NCBI GenBank assembly: GCA_013396915.1
Contig: VWZL01002554.1
Span: 151,076 to 215,075, forward strand
DNA length: 64,000 nucleotides
DNA from: Stercorarius parasiticus
Taxonomy: Eukaryota > Chordata > Aves > Charadriiformes > Stercorariidae
Reading direction: 5' to 3'
Under the pieces are notes generated by a model. It was not told the origin of the DNA. It made no database searches and saw nothing but the letters and a program-made list of their open reading frames with translations. The position numbers and the translations under genes are program-made. Below, piece by piece: positions 32,551-47,800 of this stretch. Position 1 is the first letter of the stretch, and the number at the start of each line of letters is the position of its first letter.

Positions 32551-35500
32551 TTACTAGCTGCGGTCCCAATTCTGAAAATATTTCTGGTCTTTATTCTGTT
32601 CCCGTGAGGAACTCCATAATCTTTTGTGGGTCTCTTCATGGGAGTCAACGTGTTTACTGCATCTGCTTGGCTTGAGCTGCACATGTTGGCTACATCTATC
32701 TGTTTAACCAAGTCGAGATGGAAAGTACAGGGCGATGTGGATTGAGAGTCAGCAGTGGCACCGCTGAGAAGGTCTTTGGTTCACCTTTTGTCATGTAGGG
32801 CTCCCAACGTTGTTGTCAGGTCTGTTGGTCCCCATGCTCCCTCTGCTTCTTCCTTTCTCTCCATTCTTCCTTCCTGCTCTTTCCTAGGTGTTGGCAACCA
32901 GCACCCTGTGATGCAAATTTACTCACAGAATTGAATGTGTTTCCCCCACACCCGCTCCATGGGAGGGATGCCGGGGTGCTCTGCTGGGGCAGCCAGAGGT
33001 GGATTTCCAGGTGTTTTCCTCAAATTTCTCTGGCAGTTCCAGTATCCCTCTCACATGTGATCCAACTCATGGAGAGCCACACAGCATGGGTTAGGGAGAC
33101 ACCTGGTGCAGCTAGGTGGCTGACTGGGAAATTGTCAAGGCATTATTTTTAATCTAAGATTCATGGTTACATTGAGAATATTACAATTTAAATTTCTAAT
33201 GCAAAGCAGTCTGAGCACTCTGGCAGAATCTCAGTTAACCATGTTTATAAATGCTTTTGTATGTAAAAATATGTCACACCTGACCAGGAATATTGGAGTT
33301 ATGTGACTGAGCTTTAAAATACTGGTGTTTTAAACTTTCATTCAATTTAAGAAAACAGGAAAAGTAATGTTTAACAGCAGAGAAAGTGGGGATATTTTTC
33401 CCCCGATTTTTCACTTATGCAGAAGTGTTCCAGGAGATTCTTCCCACTGCCTTCGCGAAGGAAAGTAGCTTCCTTTATGTAAGCGCCAAGAACAAAAAAA
33501 TTCTACCCAGAACAGCAAAAAACCCCATACATGAAAATAATAAAAAAATACCAGAAGATGACTTCCATTTATAGCAGTAGAGGTTTAGTATGAGGAACTG
33601 TCATGGTATACAAAAAAGCTCCATAAACTCTAGCCTCACTAAAAATTAGCATGATTTCCTAGTAGCTATTCTAGATTAGCTATCACAAAGCAACCTCCTA
33701 CCTAAGCACTCTTATCTGAAAGAGAGAGGGCTTTGTTTCTGGGTAACTGCACAGCACTTGCAGGTGAAGTTAAATCTTTTTTAATTCTGAAATAGCGTTC
33801 AGCTGAGGGAGCTGATCTAAATAGATATTCCAGCACAGGTTTAATTAATGATGGGCCAGATAAGGCTGACACTGTTTTCCAGTACTGATCTCAACTTCTT
33901 TATTTTGTAAACACATGGATTTGATTTTAAGCTTGCAAACCACTCTTTGGTAATTAAAGCAGCTATGTATAGCTCTGAGTGTGTGGATTAAAAAAAGCTG
34001 TTTCTGGGATTGAGTTTCATTCTATCAATTTCTTTTCTCTCTCTTATTTCTTATCTGCCCCTCCTCACTCCAGTTCTCAAATTCTTCTCATATTTTCTCT
34101 GTTCTTTTCCTTCTCCCCCTTGAGCTTCTTCTAATTCTATTTTGACAACTCAGGAGGAAAGAGTGTTGAATAGGAGAAATTGCAGGAGTGGTGAATACTG
34201 CTCCTTTGAACCGGTCAGCTCTGAAGAAGTCATTTGAGGACTTTGAGAAAAAGAGTTATGGAACTGTATTTCAAAATGAACTGTTTATTTTTTCCATTCT
34301 AGTGAAGTCATTGACTGTAAGGGTTTCTGCAAGATTATCAAATGAGCAAGAATAGGGTTTCTCAAATATTTCTGTTTACAGACTCTTAGTGTCGTCATGA
34401 GACTTGTGGTCATTTCCTACTGATCACACTGCAGATTGCTTAATAGCTTGGAAAGCCTGTGAAAAATCACTTCCCCTTTCCATCAGCATCTCTTTTTTTT
34501 GACTTCACAAGATCTTTCCTATAGACCTAGAACAATGTTCCAGGTCCTCAGGGGGGAACTGCTGCTCTGTACTACACTGTATATGTCATCCTGGCTGGTA
34601 TCACAGGAGACTTATTATTATTATTCATATGAAAACTCTTAACAAGACTTTAATTGCCAATGTGGTGTTGGGTTGCAGCTTATCTTTTTACATAAGGAAG
34701 GCATCTAACCATGTCACCTAGTTTACATTATGTTGCACTTGAAAATCAACTGACAAGGACCTGAAATGTGCAAATGTGCTTCTAAGTGGACCCATCTTTT
34801 AAAGGGCAGATGAGTGTTTGTTTCTGAAATTACCAGGAGGTACTTGAGTACCTTCTCAGGCTTTGGAAAATAACGCCAATGTCATGCAGTGTTGCCTTTT
34901 TTTTTTTTTTAAATTAAATTTTGTGAGAGTAGAGGGCAACATATTGTGGGCAGGCATCCAGCTGGCATATGCAAGATGTTGCGTAGTTTATTTTGCTACA
35001 GCTGCTACTGAAAAGCATGACACGATGGATATCCTCACCACCCTCAGCAGTTCAGAGTGTTTGACCTCTCTCAATTGCTGTTGTCAAACGTGAACCAGCT
35101 GGGAAGCTGTTGCTTTATACAGGTGATAGATATGTTCTTGGGAGTTGAAATTTATCTGCTTGGATTATTTTGGTGCCTGTGGACATTTATTATTTATTTC
35201 AGCAGTGGAAACAGAGAAATATAGATGATCAAGACCTGCTTGAGACAAACCAATCTGAATCTTCATGAGAAGGAGTAAGAAATACAGCTGATAAAATCTA
35301 CCCGTGCGTCGCAAGCATTGTAAAATCGAAACAACTTCCGTCTTTCTTGAAATAAATATTAGCATTTAAGAAATAGGATGGGAAAGGTATACTTTGTGTA
35401 CTGGGGCCTGCACTTTAGAACAGGTAAAAGAGAGGCAAAAACCATGATGGGGAAACTCTGGATGTTGTGATTCAATTTAGAAGATGGAGGTCACACCAAA

Positions 35501-35780
35501 TTTGAGCTGATTGCCTAGTCTTTCAGTGAGTGGCCAAACAGGGCTATATTTACATTGAATACAAAAGCAAAGCAAGATTTTCAGTATGAACAGGTTGCTG
35601 AACATGCTTTCCCTTTTCCATATAATACTGTTACGGGCTGGGGAATGTCCTCTCATCAAAGACAATACATGGTGGGTAAAGCAGCGCTATTTTTTATATC
35701 TTACAACTATTCTCCCACATTTCTTCCTATGAATCACACAGCCTTGAAATGATGGGCATACGTTTCTCCAGCTGCTCCTC

Positions 35781-35814
35781 AAATCATCATTAATTAAATC
35801 ATGATTAATTAATC
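35781..35814. repeat. TAATTA-rich cluster with 12-bp palindrome
   Basis: Closely packed TTAATTAA and ATCATGATT motifs end in a perfect palindrome GATTAATTAATC (35803-35814). TAAT cores are homeodomain-type binding sites. Function is unknown. Confidence 0.5.
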
Positions 35815-38800
35815 CCTCCTGAAGAAATCTTGGCCAGTACATGCCCTGTGGTGTTACTCAGGAAGGCTTGTTTCCATAGGAAGGCTAGGTTTTCAGAGAG
35901 TAAGGTACATTTTTAACGCCACAGTGTTGTATTTCTTCCCATCTCAACTTCAGCTTGTGTTATGTTAAACTGAAAAACTTTCTTTAAAGGTGTAGTTGTT
36001 ACTCTGCTTATGTAGACGTAACTTGTGAAACTTTCTCATAGTGGAGCAAAACCACAGGTCTTATGATTACCTGATCAGCTCATAGGTGAACTTAACTTTG
36101 CTGGCTGCTAACAACTGTAGCTTCTTTTAGCCAGTGCTGCAACCTCCTTTGATGAAACCACAGATGAAACTGGTGGATGAAAACAAAGATCGAGATTGAG
36201 CATAACTGAAAATCATCTCTTCCGTACCTATCAAGTCATGAAATAAGAACTGATAGCCTCCTTAGATATGGGGCTTGATATGTGCATTTTTTGATATTCT
36301 GCATACTTCTCAAGGGGGCAGAGTTAGAATCTCTAAATTTTAAGTCTTGTTTATGTAATATATTCTGAAATAAATCTCCACCTGAGAAGTTAAAGAGGTG
36401 GTAAGTAAGCATCATCGTATTATTTTGATTATTTTTGCACTGACATAATTGAGATCCTTTGATTTTCACTTAAGATGTTATCTTATTCAGCTCATTACTA
36501 AATTTGAAATTATATTTGTACTGTGCATAGCCATAATATCAGATGTTACTGCTCAAAACCTTTGTTGGATCTGTAGCTTTGGTTGACCCTTTTGAGATAA
36601 TAATACCAATTTTTCTCCTGTGTGAACAACTCATGGCCTTATGTCAGGATAACAGGTGACTTCAGTTTTGCAGTTGACCAAGCAGTCTTGTGGCTTTCAG
36701 ACTTTAAAGCACTGTTGGGGTTCTTTAGAATGAATCTTGTGGTACGGAGATGTGAAGGATCAAATAAGTTTATTTTCCAAATCACTGAAAGAGAGCCTGG
36801 CTCTTAGCGTAAGCAGTGAGTATTTCCAAAAAAGTTGTAATCTTTTTTAGGAGTCTCAAGATGAGTGCTCTACAGCCGAAGCATGTAAGGAAGACCTGGG
36901 TCTGGAGAAGTCTCTTTAGAAGGCAATTTATTTTGACTCCAAATTGAAGAGGAAAACTGTTAATAATCAGCATAATTAAACTAGGGGGAAAGTATGCACT
37001 CTTCAGAAATCTTTTGAGATAGCTGAAGGCATGCTTTCTCAGGACTAGACTAAGTATTCTTATTTTCCCAAAAGATTATAGCTACTTAATAAAGCCTGTG
37101 AAGACTTCTGGAGGAAGGAGGGGTGGTCTCTCTAGACTACATGGAGGATAGGGGACTGAAATAAAGCAGACTCAAACCTGGATAATATATAGCTAGAAAA
37201 AAAAACAACCCCACAACAACGCAGAAGTAGTGGACCTCCTAGAGTGTCTCAGGGAACAGAGGAGTAGAGTTTTTAACAACCAGTCTTCAAATGCCAGTGG
37301 GCAGAGGTGGACTGTGAGGTGTTTCTCTAAATAGGCATGTAACTCTAGTCTACTGATGGCCCCAAAACTTCAAGAAATGCCAAGCAATATATCGCTTTCC
37401 TAATAGAATACTACAGTCTTGCTTGTATGTTTGCTTTGGTTCCTTCTTAGCTGCATTGATATTGGGGTTTGATTTCTAGTAAGTCAACTTATTCCTAAAA
37501 ATTGCTAATAACCTATCATGTATCTGAACCTGAACACAACTATACACGAAATAAACCTCAGTTCTGCTTGTTTAGGTATGCTCTCTAATGTGGTATAAAA
37601 TCTGCCATGTCTAGTTAATATTAAGTGCAGATACAGATCTTACATAAATACTACAGATTTGCATTTTTTAAATTATTTTGTTTTTACCTTCCATTACTTG
37701 CATACAAACTTGTTGCCATGAAGCCAACCAATGTTTGGTATGACTCATCATGGAAACTTGAGGAAATGTTTGGCTGGAATTGCTAACCAGTCAGCTATAT
37801 ATAAAGCAAGAGAGGGTTGATTTTGTTCAGCCTTGGAGTCTACTATTGTCTTAAGCTGTAATTCTCAGACGTTCTCAGTGTCTTCAACTCCCAGGGCTTT
37901 GTTTTCATTAAAATTAAAGCTCTTTTATAAATGCTCAGCAGTGAGGTAGGTGTGTGGATATCTGTATTTAACTCTCTAAACTTGGAATTAAGTGCTTAAC
38001 TTAAATTGCTAAGCTTGAAGATTTTGCCAAATATCTTTATTCCAAAGCAAGTCACAGATGATAAGCAGAAAGGGGTGTTTGATTTTCTTTAAGATTACCT
38101 TTGTGCCTTCACAATAATCATAAAAGATGCTGGACAGACAGGAATGGAAACTGTTTTCTCAGGTATCAAGTGTGGCGTGAGCAGTAACAACGGAATTACC
38201 ATGGCTTAACCTTGAACTGAAGAGACCACCTGTATATTTACCCTGCAGAATGGCACCCTTTTGTCCTGCGTGAATGGCCTGATGCTGTGCAAGACCCCGC
38301 TCTGTCACACGCTGGCCGTAGGCACTTGAGGCTGGCACTGCACGGTGCCTCTCTTCCCTGCACCGTCTGGCCTGCAAGGGCTGGTGGGGGGGGGCTTGTG
38401 GAGGGTCGCCCCCCTCTTCCTTTCAGTGGAATAATTTCCTTAGGAAAACCTTTTCTTGCTCACACTCTTGACTTAACCACCCACCGCATCCTTCAAATTC
38501 TCTCCTGTGCAGAGATGCCAGATAAGAATGGGCCAGCCCAGCAAGTATCTTTTGTGATTAAAAAAAAAAAATATCCCTTGCGTTCATCCCAAGCTATTAA
38601 TGGCTTGAGATTGCAATTTAGGGCATAGCAAGTACCACTCAGCCTGTAAGAGGCAGCACTACATCAAATGTCCATCTGGGTTGTTTTGGTTTTTTTAATC
38701 CATTTTTTTAACCTAGTTGTTGCATACTTCCTTACCTCGAGTTCTTTTGCTTCCTCCAGACTCATGCTTCTCTTGCTCATCTCTGACCTTTGTTTCCTGT

Positions 38801-41800
38801 GCATTTTGCTCTCAATTCTTTACACGGGAAGGATGAGAGGCACAAGTTTTTTCCATGTGGCCTCGGCACCCTCCCTGCTCTAGCTTCTCACCAGGGCTGC
38901 TGGCTCGTTCCTTCTTTCTCTGAAAACCTCTGTTCTCCCTGCTTTGCACTCCTCTTAGCTAAAACACAAACTTGGTATTTCCACAGCGGGGCTTGAATCG
39001 CTTCTTTAACTTTCTGGGTGGAGGAGGGAAGTATTTTGAAAAGAATACGGGAACACTTTGTGCAGAGGGCTGGGTTCATAATTCAGCATTATCCTGGAGC
39101 ACACTAGGATAGTCAGCAAGTATGCGATATTGAAAATTTGCCAGATACCAGAGCTCTGGAGGACTGGAATATATTCTTCAGAAGGCTGTTGAGTGCTGAG
39201 TACACAACTATTCTTTTCTGACCACAGAGGTAGTGAATGTGTGAAAGCTGGGTTTTCCACTGCTCAGCTGCCACTTGGTAGCAAAGCTTTTAGGAAAGTC
39301 CCGCATCCCATTTGAGTAGACCTGGATTAGAAATGCATATTTCAAAATGTTCCTGCTTCTAATTTGAGGTCATTCATTTTGGCGTCTAAATAGGAATGGA
39401 CATTTGCAAATATGTGTTGTTCAAGTGCTTGATTCTTCCTAGGCTTCACACAACATGGGCTCAAGCCTGGGATTAGATGATAAAAACCCAAATCTTAAAA
39501 AACCCCAATTATGTGATATTTGTGCTGTATATTATTACTAGGTTTTTGCCACTTAATGTGTTCTGGTCCTTTAAAATCTGCCTTGGCTGCTGCAACCTGG
39601 GTCAGCCAGTGGGATAGCGTGGGGGGACTGTTCTTCCCGAGGAGCCGCTGAGCCCAGGGTGGGAGACTTAAGGGGTAATGAGTCTTAATATTTTTAGGTG
39701 TGCAGCTTGAGATACCAGGTCAGAAAACTGAGAATATTTCAGTCCTTAGACCTTTGTATACATATTTAAATACCTTCCAGGTGGACCCCCTCCCCAGTTT
39801 CACCAAGGAACCTGTGGAAATTTACAGCTGAGCTGAGGTTCCTGGTATTGTTGAGATTATATATTTTGTTGTTTAACTTCAGGAAGCTGTGAAATTTTGT
39901 AGATAATTTTATCATGCATTTAATAAATATGCATAATCTCCAAAGCATATACAGCTATTCTGTTTTGTTGTTGCTTTTTTTTTTTTTCTATCTTTTTTTA
40001 AGTTGGATTGTCAAAAGGTGGGAAAGTTTCTGTAAACTCACTTCCATAGATCTGATATCTGGTTTGAGATGAAGGGAAAGAGAGGAATGTCATTCTCTCT
40101 GCAGATGATTTACTTTTTGTGTCTGGGAATAAAGCCAATATTTCTTTTCCCCTATTATATTTCATTTCTATGGTTGAATCCAGAAGTGACAGCCTTCCCA
40201 TTAGTGTGATTTGCGGTTGGTTTGTTTTCATTTCAAGGGCTCCTCAGCACATATAGCAGCAGCCTAGTAGGTACTTTCCCGCTGGATGCAAATCCAGGTG
40301 CGTTCCTGTCATTTTGAGTCTCCATACTTAAAAGTGCACAGAAAACATTTCCCAGAGACAAACAGTTTGAATTGCATTTGCACAGTTAGAATAATGTAAC
40401 CTGCCTTCTCTTACTGCAGGGATACTAGTATCGGTGTTGAATCAATACCAAAAATAAATCTGGGGAAGCTAATTTAAAAGTTCGAAGACATTTTTATTTT
40501 AGTACACCGGCATCTGATCTGGAATTATAGCAAATATAGTTGTGCTTCAGAGCAACCCCACCCTAACACATCCTGAGCTGGAAAAGTTAGTTTTGTATAG
40601 TGGGTAGAGGCTTTGCCCAAAATCAGTATTAAAAAACCTCAGATTTGATCTGGCCCTTGCTGTACTTGATCTCATGATGTTGCAGGGGCTTGTGCCTGCC
40701 AGAAAGGATGTTTTCCTTGTATGTGAAGTTCTGCCAAGGTACTTACTACAGCAAGACTGGTTCTATGGCAGCAGAAGTTGCAGAAGGGTAATAGACATGC
40801 TGGGGAGTAGGAAAGCTGTGAGGCAGGGAGAAAAAAATCACAGAATCTGACAGATGATAGCCCTCAGAGCATAACTTCCCACTAAAACATATCCTGTTTG
40901 CTTTTTGGAAGATACACCCCACCTTGTTCCTCCTGACCATCCTCTTCTTGTTATTCCCTCTGCCAGTGAATACAGCTGGACCCAGCTTGCCAGGCAGCTG
41001 GGAAGCTTGGGGCTGGACTCACCGTGCTGCCTCCTGCTCCGTCCTCCTCTTATTGTGGCAGAAATGGTGTATTCTGAAGGCCAGAAATAATTGCTAGGCA
41101 GCCTGTACAACAACAGCAATAGAAGTTTAGATTTATTCCTGCCTCGCATTGAGCAGGACGGATTTAAGGTATTGACCTCTTCACAAAGCGGTCTTTAACT
41201 CTGCATGTCTCGCTTCTCAGCAGTTTGCATTTATACTGCCTTACCTCGTTAGTCCCCAGTTTCTGAAGATTTCTTTAACCATGGTTAGCACTGAAGACAA
41301 GTTATTGCTGCACATCCTTACCTTTCAGTGAACAATGACTTTTAAAAAAATTACTATTTTGTATAGATGTGTGTGTTTTTTAAAGTAATTTTTCAGGATG
41401 CTCATTTAACCGTGGCTGAAGATTTCAGAGTCTCTGGCTTCCTGGCAGTGACTGTGTGGGGCACACAGTGCCTTGGCTGTATGCTCTTTCTTTCCCTGTC
41501 TCTTAATCTCTTACTCTCCCTCTTCTCATGTAGTCTAACACAGCTTCTGTTATTTTCCGTGTGAGGCATCACAGGATGTGCAGATTGGTTAAAATGGTCA
41601 GAGGGAGCACAATCAAAGGGCTGACCTGGCGCATGAGGCTGTGAAGGACTTCTAGAAAGCAGGGTTGAGGACCGTCGTGTTCTCACTGTTGTGCAGTAGC
41701 TAACAAACGCTGGCATCCGTTGGGACCTGAATATGGAAAAGTACCTTTGTAAATAACTGGTGTGGGTTTGGTAGATGCATATCTGAGGGGCTTTGAACTT

Positions 41801-44800
41801 AGACTGTGTGCTTAAAAGGCACATTAAAATGTTAAGACGGTGGAAGTCAGCATGAATCTCTGGTGCTTAAAATCTTCTGTAGCCTTAGCTGAAGTGATCT
41901 CAACCTTCAATAGAGAAGGCTATGAAGCTGTCTTCCATGCCATTGCACTGTATTTTTACCCCTTTTGGTGTACAAAGCTTTGTCTAGACTAGGATTTATG
42001 TCAGTTGTGTGATTAGCTCCTTGATGGCTGTAAACTCTACCCTAAATATGAATGCGCCTTTCATCACTTGAAAGGCTTTACCTTCCCTCCATTCCATGGG
42101 ATTAGACTTGACAAATTTGGTGCATGTGGTAGAGCTCAGTTTTGACTTTTGTGTTTTGTGGTGTTTTTTTTTTTTCCTGGTGTGGTGCTGACGCTATTTG
42201 TAATGCAAAGTGGTGGGCCCGGTCCCCGTTTTAAGTATGGTACAAATGGAGAATAGTAACAAGATGCCAACTCCAAATAGTTCACACCGTATGTAAAAGA
42301 TGAGACAAAAGTTGCCTGTAGACAGGAGGAACACAAAAAATAGTGACCCAATATTGATCAGCATCCTTGGCCATGCCCTTGGCGGTTCCTGCAGCCAAGT
42401 CACCATCAAGGTTCCGATAGGTGGTGGTTTTCTCCTGATAAGGTGTTGGTCTGTAGCAGATCAGCCTGCCATCACACTTTTTAATCTTTATCAGGATAAA
42501 CGATGTGAGTAGTGTATACACTCTTTTATGCCACTGAACTGCTCAACTCCTGTTCCGTTCAGCAACGACCAGATAAAACCAGACTGCAAACTGTTTTGAG
42601 CATTATTCCGACCAGAACATCCTTGTCACATTTATCTTCCGGCATGGCCGTGTGACATTTCTGGGTAAGTTCACAAGCCTTCCTTTGTCCACACCAAGAG
42701 CCCTTCAAACAGCCTCCTTGTTCTTCTGGTGCGTTGCCCGTTAAGCAAATTAATTGATGAGGAGGGGCACTGTGGTACTGTTCGACAGGAACTGTGGTTC
42801 CTGAGTTTTCAGTACAGCTGGTCAGAGGCTTTTTAGCATTGTTATTGGAAAACGCTGGTTCATCGGAAGATACATTGTGCCTGTGGCACCTTTGGTTTAG
42901 TTATCAATCTGTCCCCTTGCCCAATTCCCTTGTTTTTTCAGCACGCTGCTTGATTAGGCTGTTGTGGAGCGAGGGGATCTGAGGCATCTAGGAAGCCTCC
43001 CAAACTGGGAAGAAAACTTTTCGGAAATGAAGAGTTTTCTAAATGGCAAAAATGTTGTTTCCCAGTTAGCTTAGTTATCACCAGATTCTGGAGTTTTATA
43101 GGTCTAACAGGAATTTCCAGGCTTCGAGCTTCTACACTGTCCTTTCAATCAGGAGGCAGGACAGGAACGTTGCAAATTCCATGTCAGATTTTCCAGATGG
43201 AACCTTAAAAAAATATGTCTATACATATATGAATAGTGGGAGCAGTGAGTTAAATGTCCCACAGATCTGTACCCTCTGCCCCCATGTCTCGTTCCCACTG
43301 TAATAACCACAGCTTCTCTTCCTCCCTCTCCCCTCTCTGACCTCCACATTTTGTCCCTCCTGCTGTCACCTAAGCCGCCCCACAGAGCAGGGACTTCCTG
43401 CCCCCTCCTGTGTTTACAAACTACCATCAGGGAAAAAGCATTGACTGGTTTGTAGTTGAGGCAATGCTGATAACGGCTGAGTGGGTGCTTCAGTTTTTCC
43501 TTTGCTGAGGACGATATACTGCCTTTCCCCCTGCCTCCCCTGCAATGTGAGGTTGCTGATACTCATTAAACACATAAGAAAGTGATTTGGTTAAAACTGG
43601 CCAAAGAATTAAATGTGTATTAAAATACGTATATAAATAAAGTTCAAACCAGGCTGAAAACCAGGCTTAAAGTACATCCCTATAGGAAATTTTGAATTTT
43701 AGTTTCCAGTGCTGTTAATCCCCAGCCATCAACCAGGAGCCAAGGGATGCTGAAGAGCCTGGTCCCATGGGCAGGAGCTCAGCACGAATTTCAGTTTGGT
43801 GCTGGAGAACCATGGCTTCAGGACAGAGCCCTTCCATAGTCTAATGGTAATATAGAGATTTGTACACATAGACATAGCATACAAATTGCTTTCTGTTGCT
43901 TAACAAATACGTCAGGTGGGTATTTTTCATTTTAAGTCTCTGGAGGGGCTAAACCTGAGTTTTAGCCCACGTTTTTAATTTTCTAGTTACTGATGCTAGT
44001 CTGATTCTCACTAGTTCTACTTATTGGAAATTCAGGCTTCAGTGCTTTTCATCTTTTCTTTGAGGAATGCTTTCTTTGGTTTGTCTTTTCTAAACAGGCC
44101 TTTTCACTCTAGCCCAAGTTACAGATTTTAGACTGTGAAGCTACAAATAGCTAAAAGTAGTGTTAAAATATTTAAAGCTTAATTTACTTGTAAAGCCAGT
44201 AGATTCCCAAACCATGCTAAGGTCTGCTCCATGATCAGTGAAATTTTTTCGGCATAACTAGCTTGCTCAAGCGTTCTTTCTGTGGTCTTCCTACTGATGC
44301 TTTGGGTTTGGACTGAGTTTTTTTTGTCCTATGTTTCTACAGCGATTAACATAAAGGGACATCGTTCTGTGATTGGTCTTGCAGGTACTCCTTTGGGGTC
44401 TATAATGGAGGTCTTTTTCTTTCCTCTTTATAAATAAAACACTTGCTGTGGGATGTGTTTCCACTTCTAGTTATATGTAATCAACTCAACGCTTTTGAGT
44501 CTGGAAGAAAATCAGTATGTGCTTATAAGAACTAAGTTTCATGTTATCTTTTAAAAAATTAAATGTAGTTGTTCTCCTGATTTTAAAATGCAGTGTTTTA
44601 GATAATGTAAAGGTATTTTTTCTCCCCTCCCCCCCTCAGAAATGCCTATACTATAGTATGTTTTATAATAGACAAAAAATGTTTTCTTTTTTTTTTTTAA
44701 TTACAGATAAGCTACTCCATTTTGCCACTCTGTTGTATAGAGTAGCTGATGGTTCTAGATATTAAAGAAGCAATTAATTTATTTGGCTTACAGTGTTAAT

Positions 44801-47800
44801 TAAAATAGTGTATGTTTACCACTTATAAATGAGGAAAAAAGCTCCCTGGAATCAGTTTTGGCACTTCTGCCATCACCGTAATTGCTATAAAATTATATGT
44901 ATGCAATTAGTAGTGGCACCTGTTACACCAATACCTACTGCACGTCTCTGACGCCTGTCCTGCCAAGAGTCTGAGAGCAACGACATGACCTGGGATGTAT
45001 TTCTCAAACTGGGGAAAGAAGGGGAGGAAAAATAGAGCAATACGTGGAACGATGAATGTGTGTAAAACAATGTATGTCATAGCATGTTAATTAAATAGTC
45101 TGTATTAAAGTAAAATGGCCCAAGGTGAGTTAACTTTTGGAAACCTATGGCATTCATTTTCCAATTGAAATTTCAGGGAAGATGATTTCATGCCTGTGTT
45201 GAAAGGTGAAGTGGGAAAGAGTGAGAAAGACATTGGAAGCACTATGGTAATTAATCTGAACACCAAGACCGAAAGGTGGGTGTACTCAACTCACTGGGTT
45301 CAAATTAAACTTGACTTTTGCCAATTTCATGTATGCTATAAAATCTGCCCTAACCTTCCTGAGATCTCTATATATTCATGCTTGAACCTCAGCTTCCAGA
45401 AAGCATGTCAGACTGCTGGGATCAATAGCTCAATTTTGTATGTGCACAAAGCCAGGAGGAGGGTGCTGAGCCTGTGCTGTGAATAGGGAAAAAAGAAACA
45501 GAAGAAGGGTGTCAACAAAAGTTTAAAAAAAAAAAACCAACCAAACAAAAAATACAGATATATCCATGCTTGCATAAATACTCAGGTGTTGTTCCTTCTA
45601 AATACCATGCGTTTTTCTGCTAAGCAAGGGAAAGAAAAAAGAATATATTCTGATTACTTTTGTTTGATACAGAATATAAGTGTAATTTTTAACTGTTTCA
45701 TATTTTCAGAACAATTTGATCAGTATTATGTCAAGCAATCAAACATAGATAAGCAAGATACGGTCTTGTTGCTGTTTTAAAGATAAAATCTTTGGAAATG
45801 GGCTCGCAGAATAGTAAGCCCAAGGTAGCTCTCAGCTTTGAGGCTGTTCAAAACTTTTATTAGAATGCAATTTTTGCATAGTTTTTGTCCCACTCCAAAT
45901 GGAAAAAAAAAATTAGGTTCCTTGACCCATGTCTTTTTGTTAAAACAGAGTGCTCAAGTTAAACTTAGAGGGTATTTTTAATTTTTAATGCAATTTATAT
46001 AAAATTCCATAAATTTTGGAACAGTTCAGTGGGAGACACCCCCAGTCCACGCATCTACATTGTCAACTTGTCTGATGATGTTTCAGAATCTTCTAGTATT
46101 TGGGGGGTTTTATCTTTCATTTGAATGCCAGATACGGGGCTTGGGAGTTCTTGTGAGTATCTCAGCTTTGTTTTTCATCTTGAAGTACATCTCTACCCTT
46201 CATATTTCTGAAGAAAATCTTGTAAATGCTCATCTTGGATGTTAGAAAAAAATCAAAATGCATATGAGAAAGAACCAGGTATTATTCTAGAATTTCATAG
46301 TTCTTACATTAGTCTTGTGATTTTAGGATATATACTTTATCCTAATATTTGAGGAAAAAACCGAAGGTAGTATCAAATTTCACAATCTAAGCTTCCCCCC
46401 GCCCCTATTCCCCATGCTTATGTTAGATGACTGAAGGGAAAAAAGGCTGGTGGTGGGGAATGCGCATAAGACATAGATTTGTTGATCACATAATGGTGCC
46501 AATTGTTCCCAGGGAGCAGTGAATGTTTCTGCGACTTAATTGTCCTCCACAATGAGTAACATGCTCTGTCTTGTACTAGGGTAAATCAGCGTTTCAGAAA
46601 GAGAAACACGTGACTTTGTCTTAACGATCTGCTTATTATTAGAATTGTTTCTTGCTCGGCATTAGAAAAATGAGCTAAATAGAAGTCATATCCATACACA
46701 ACATTTCTTTTTCAAGAGTGATTAAGAAAATGGAATAAGCATTTAAGGTAAAATCCTGGCTCCCCTTGGCGCAGCGTGATGAAGATCCATGGGCCAAGAC
46801 TTCAGTCTTGGGGACTACTCTTCCTAGTGGAGACCTTCAGAAACTCCCTCTTCTTCAATGGGAACTGGCATCTCTGTGCAATTTGATTTAATTCATAGCA
46901 CTCTTCCCGATCTTTTACAACTGTTTTTTTGTGTGTGCAGAAGTTTCATGATACTAGAAAGGATATAGTATTATTTAGTCAGAGAAGTTTCCTTTTTGTA
47001 GCCCATATTCAAAAGAGAATTAAGTCAATAGGCCTGAAAGCATGTATAAATATTTTATCAAGTGAAGGCCAATATGAATATAGTGATTGAATCTCTGATA
47101 GAGATATGACCTTTCAAGTCCCAGCAAAGTTGAAATCAATGGAAAAAAATCTTTTAATGGATAAGATCCCCCTTACTATTTGTATTTTTGGCCACCTGTA
47201 CTTTGACAGCACTAATATAAGCTGTTTTTATGTCAAAATAACTTGTTCTAAATATGGGGAGTTTTCATTAGGAAATAATAATGTGATTTTTTTTCATTAC
47301 TAACAAACCTTATAAATCTTTAGTGAGATCACAACTTTGGCAAATAGTATTAATACAGCATATCTAGGCACCTTTAAGATTTGCCATAACATCAGTTGGG
47401 TGACTAGAAAACCTGGAATGATGAAAAAAAAAATAATAATACCCAAACAACTGAGTGCTCATCACACTGATTATATGTGGCCAAATGATAATCATCCTTC
47501 TGAGAAGGTTTGTTTCTGGGAGAGTCTTGACAGCATCTATCTCTGTTTTATGCTATTTAAGATGGTGAGCTGGTAGAAGATGCTGGTGAGGGCAGGGAGG
47601 GATATGGACCAGAAAGGCAGTGTTGCATTTGTAGTGATAGCAGCACTGCTAGACGTTTAAACTTGGCTCTAGCTCCGGTCTCTGAAGAGAGTTATGAGTG
47701 AGCCCTGAAAACCATTTAAAATGGGCAGAAATGTGCTTTAAGGAGACAATCTAGGAGCTCAGTTGATTAAACTTAATAAGTGGACGGTGGAGAACTGGCT

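Noticed and set aside
40830..40870. Possible CR1 start (ATCACAGAATC)
   Set aside because: Only a dozen bases match and none of the following CR1 landmarks appear.
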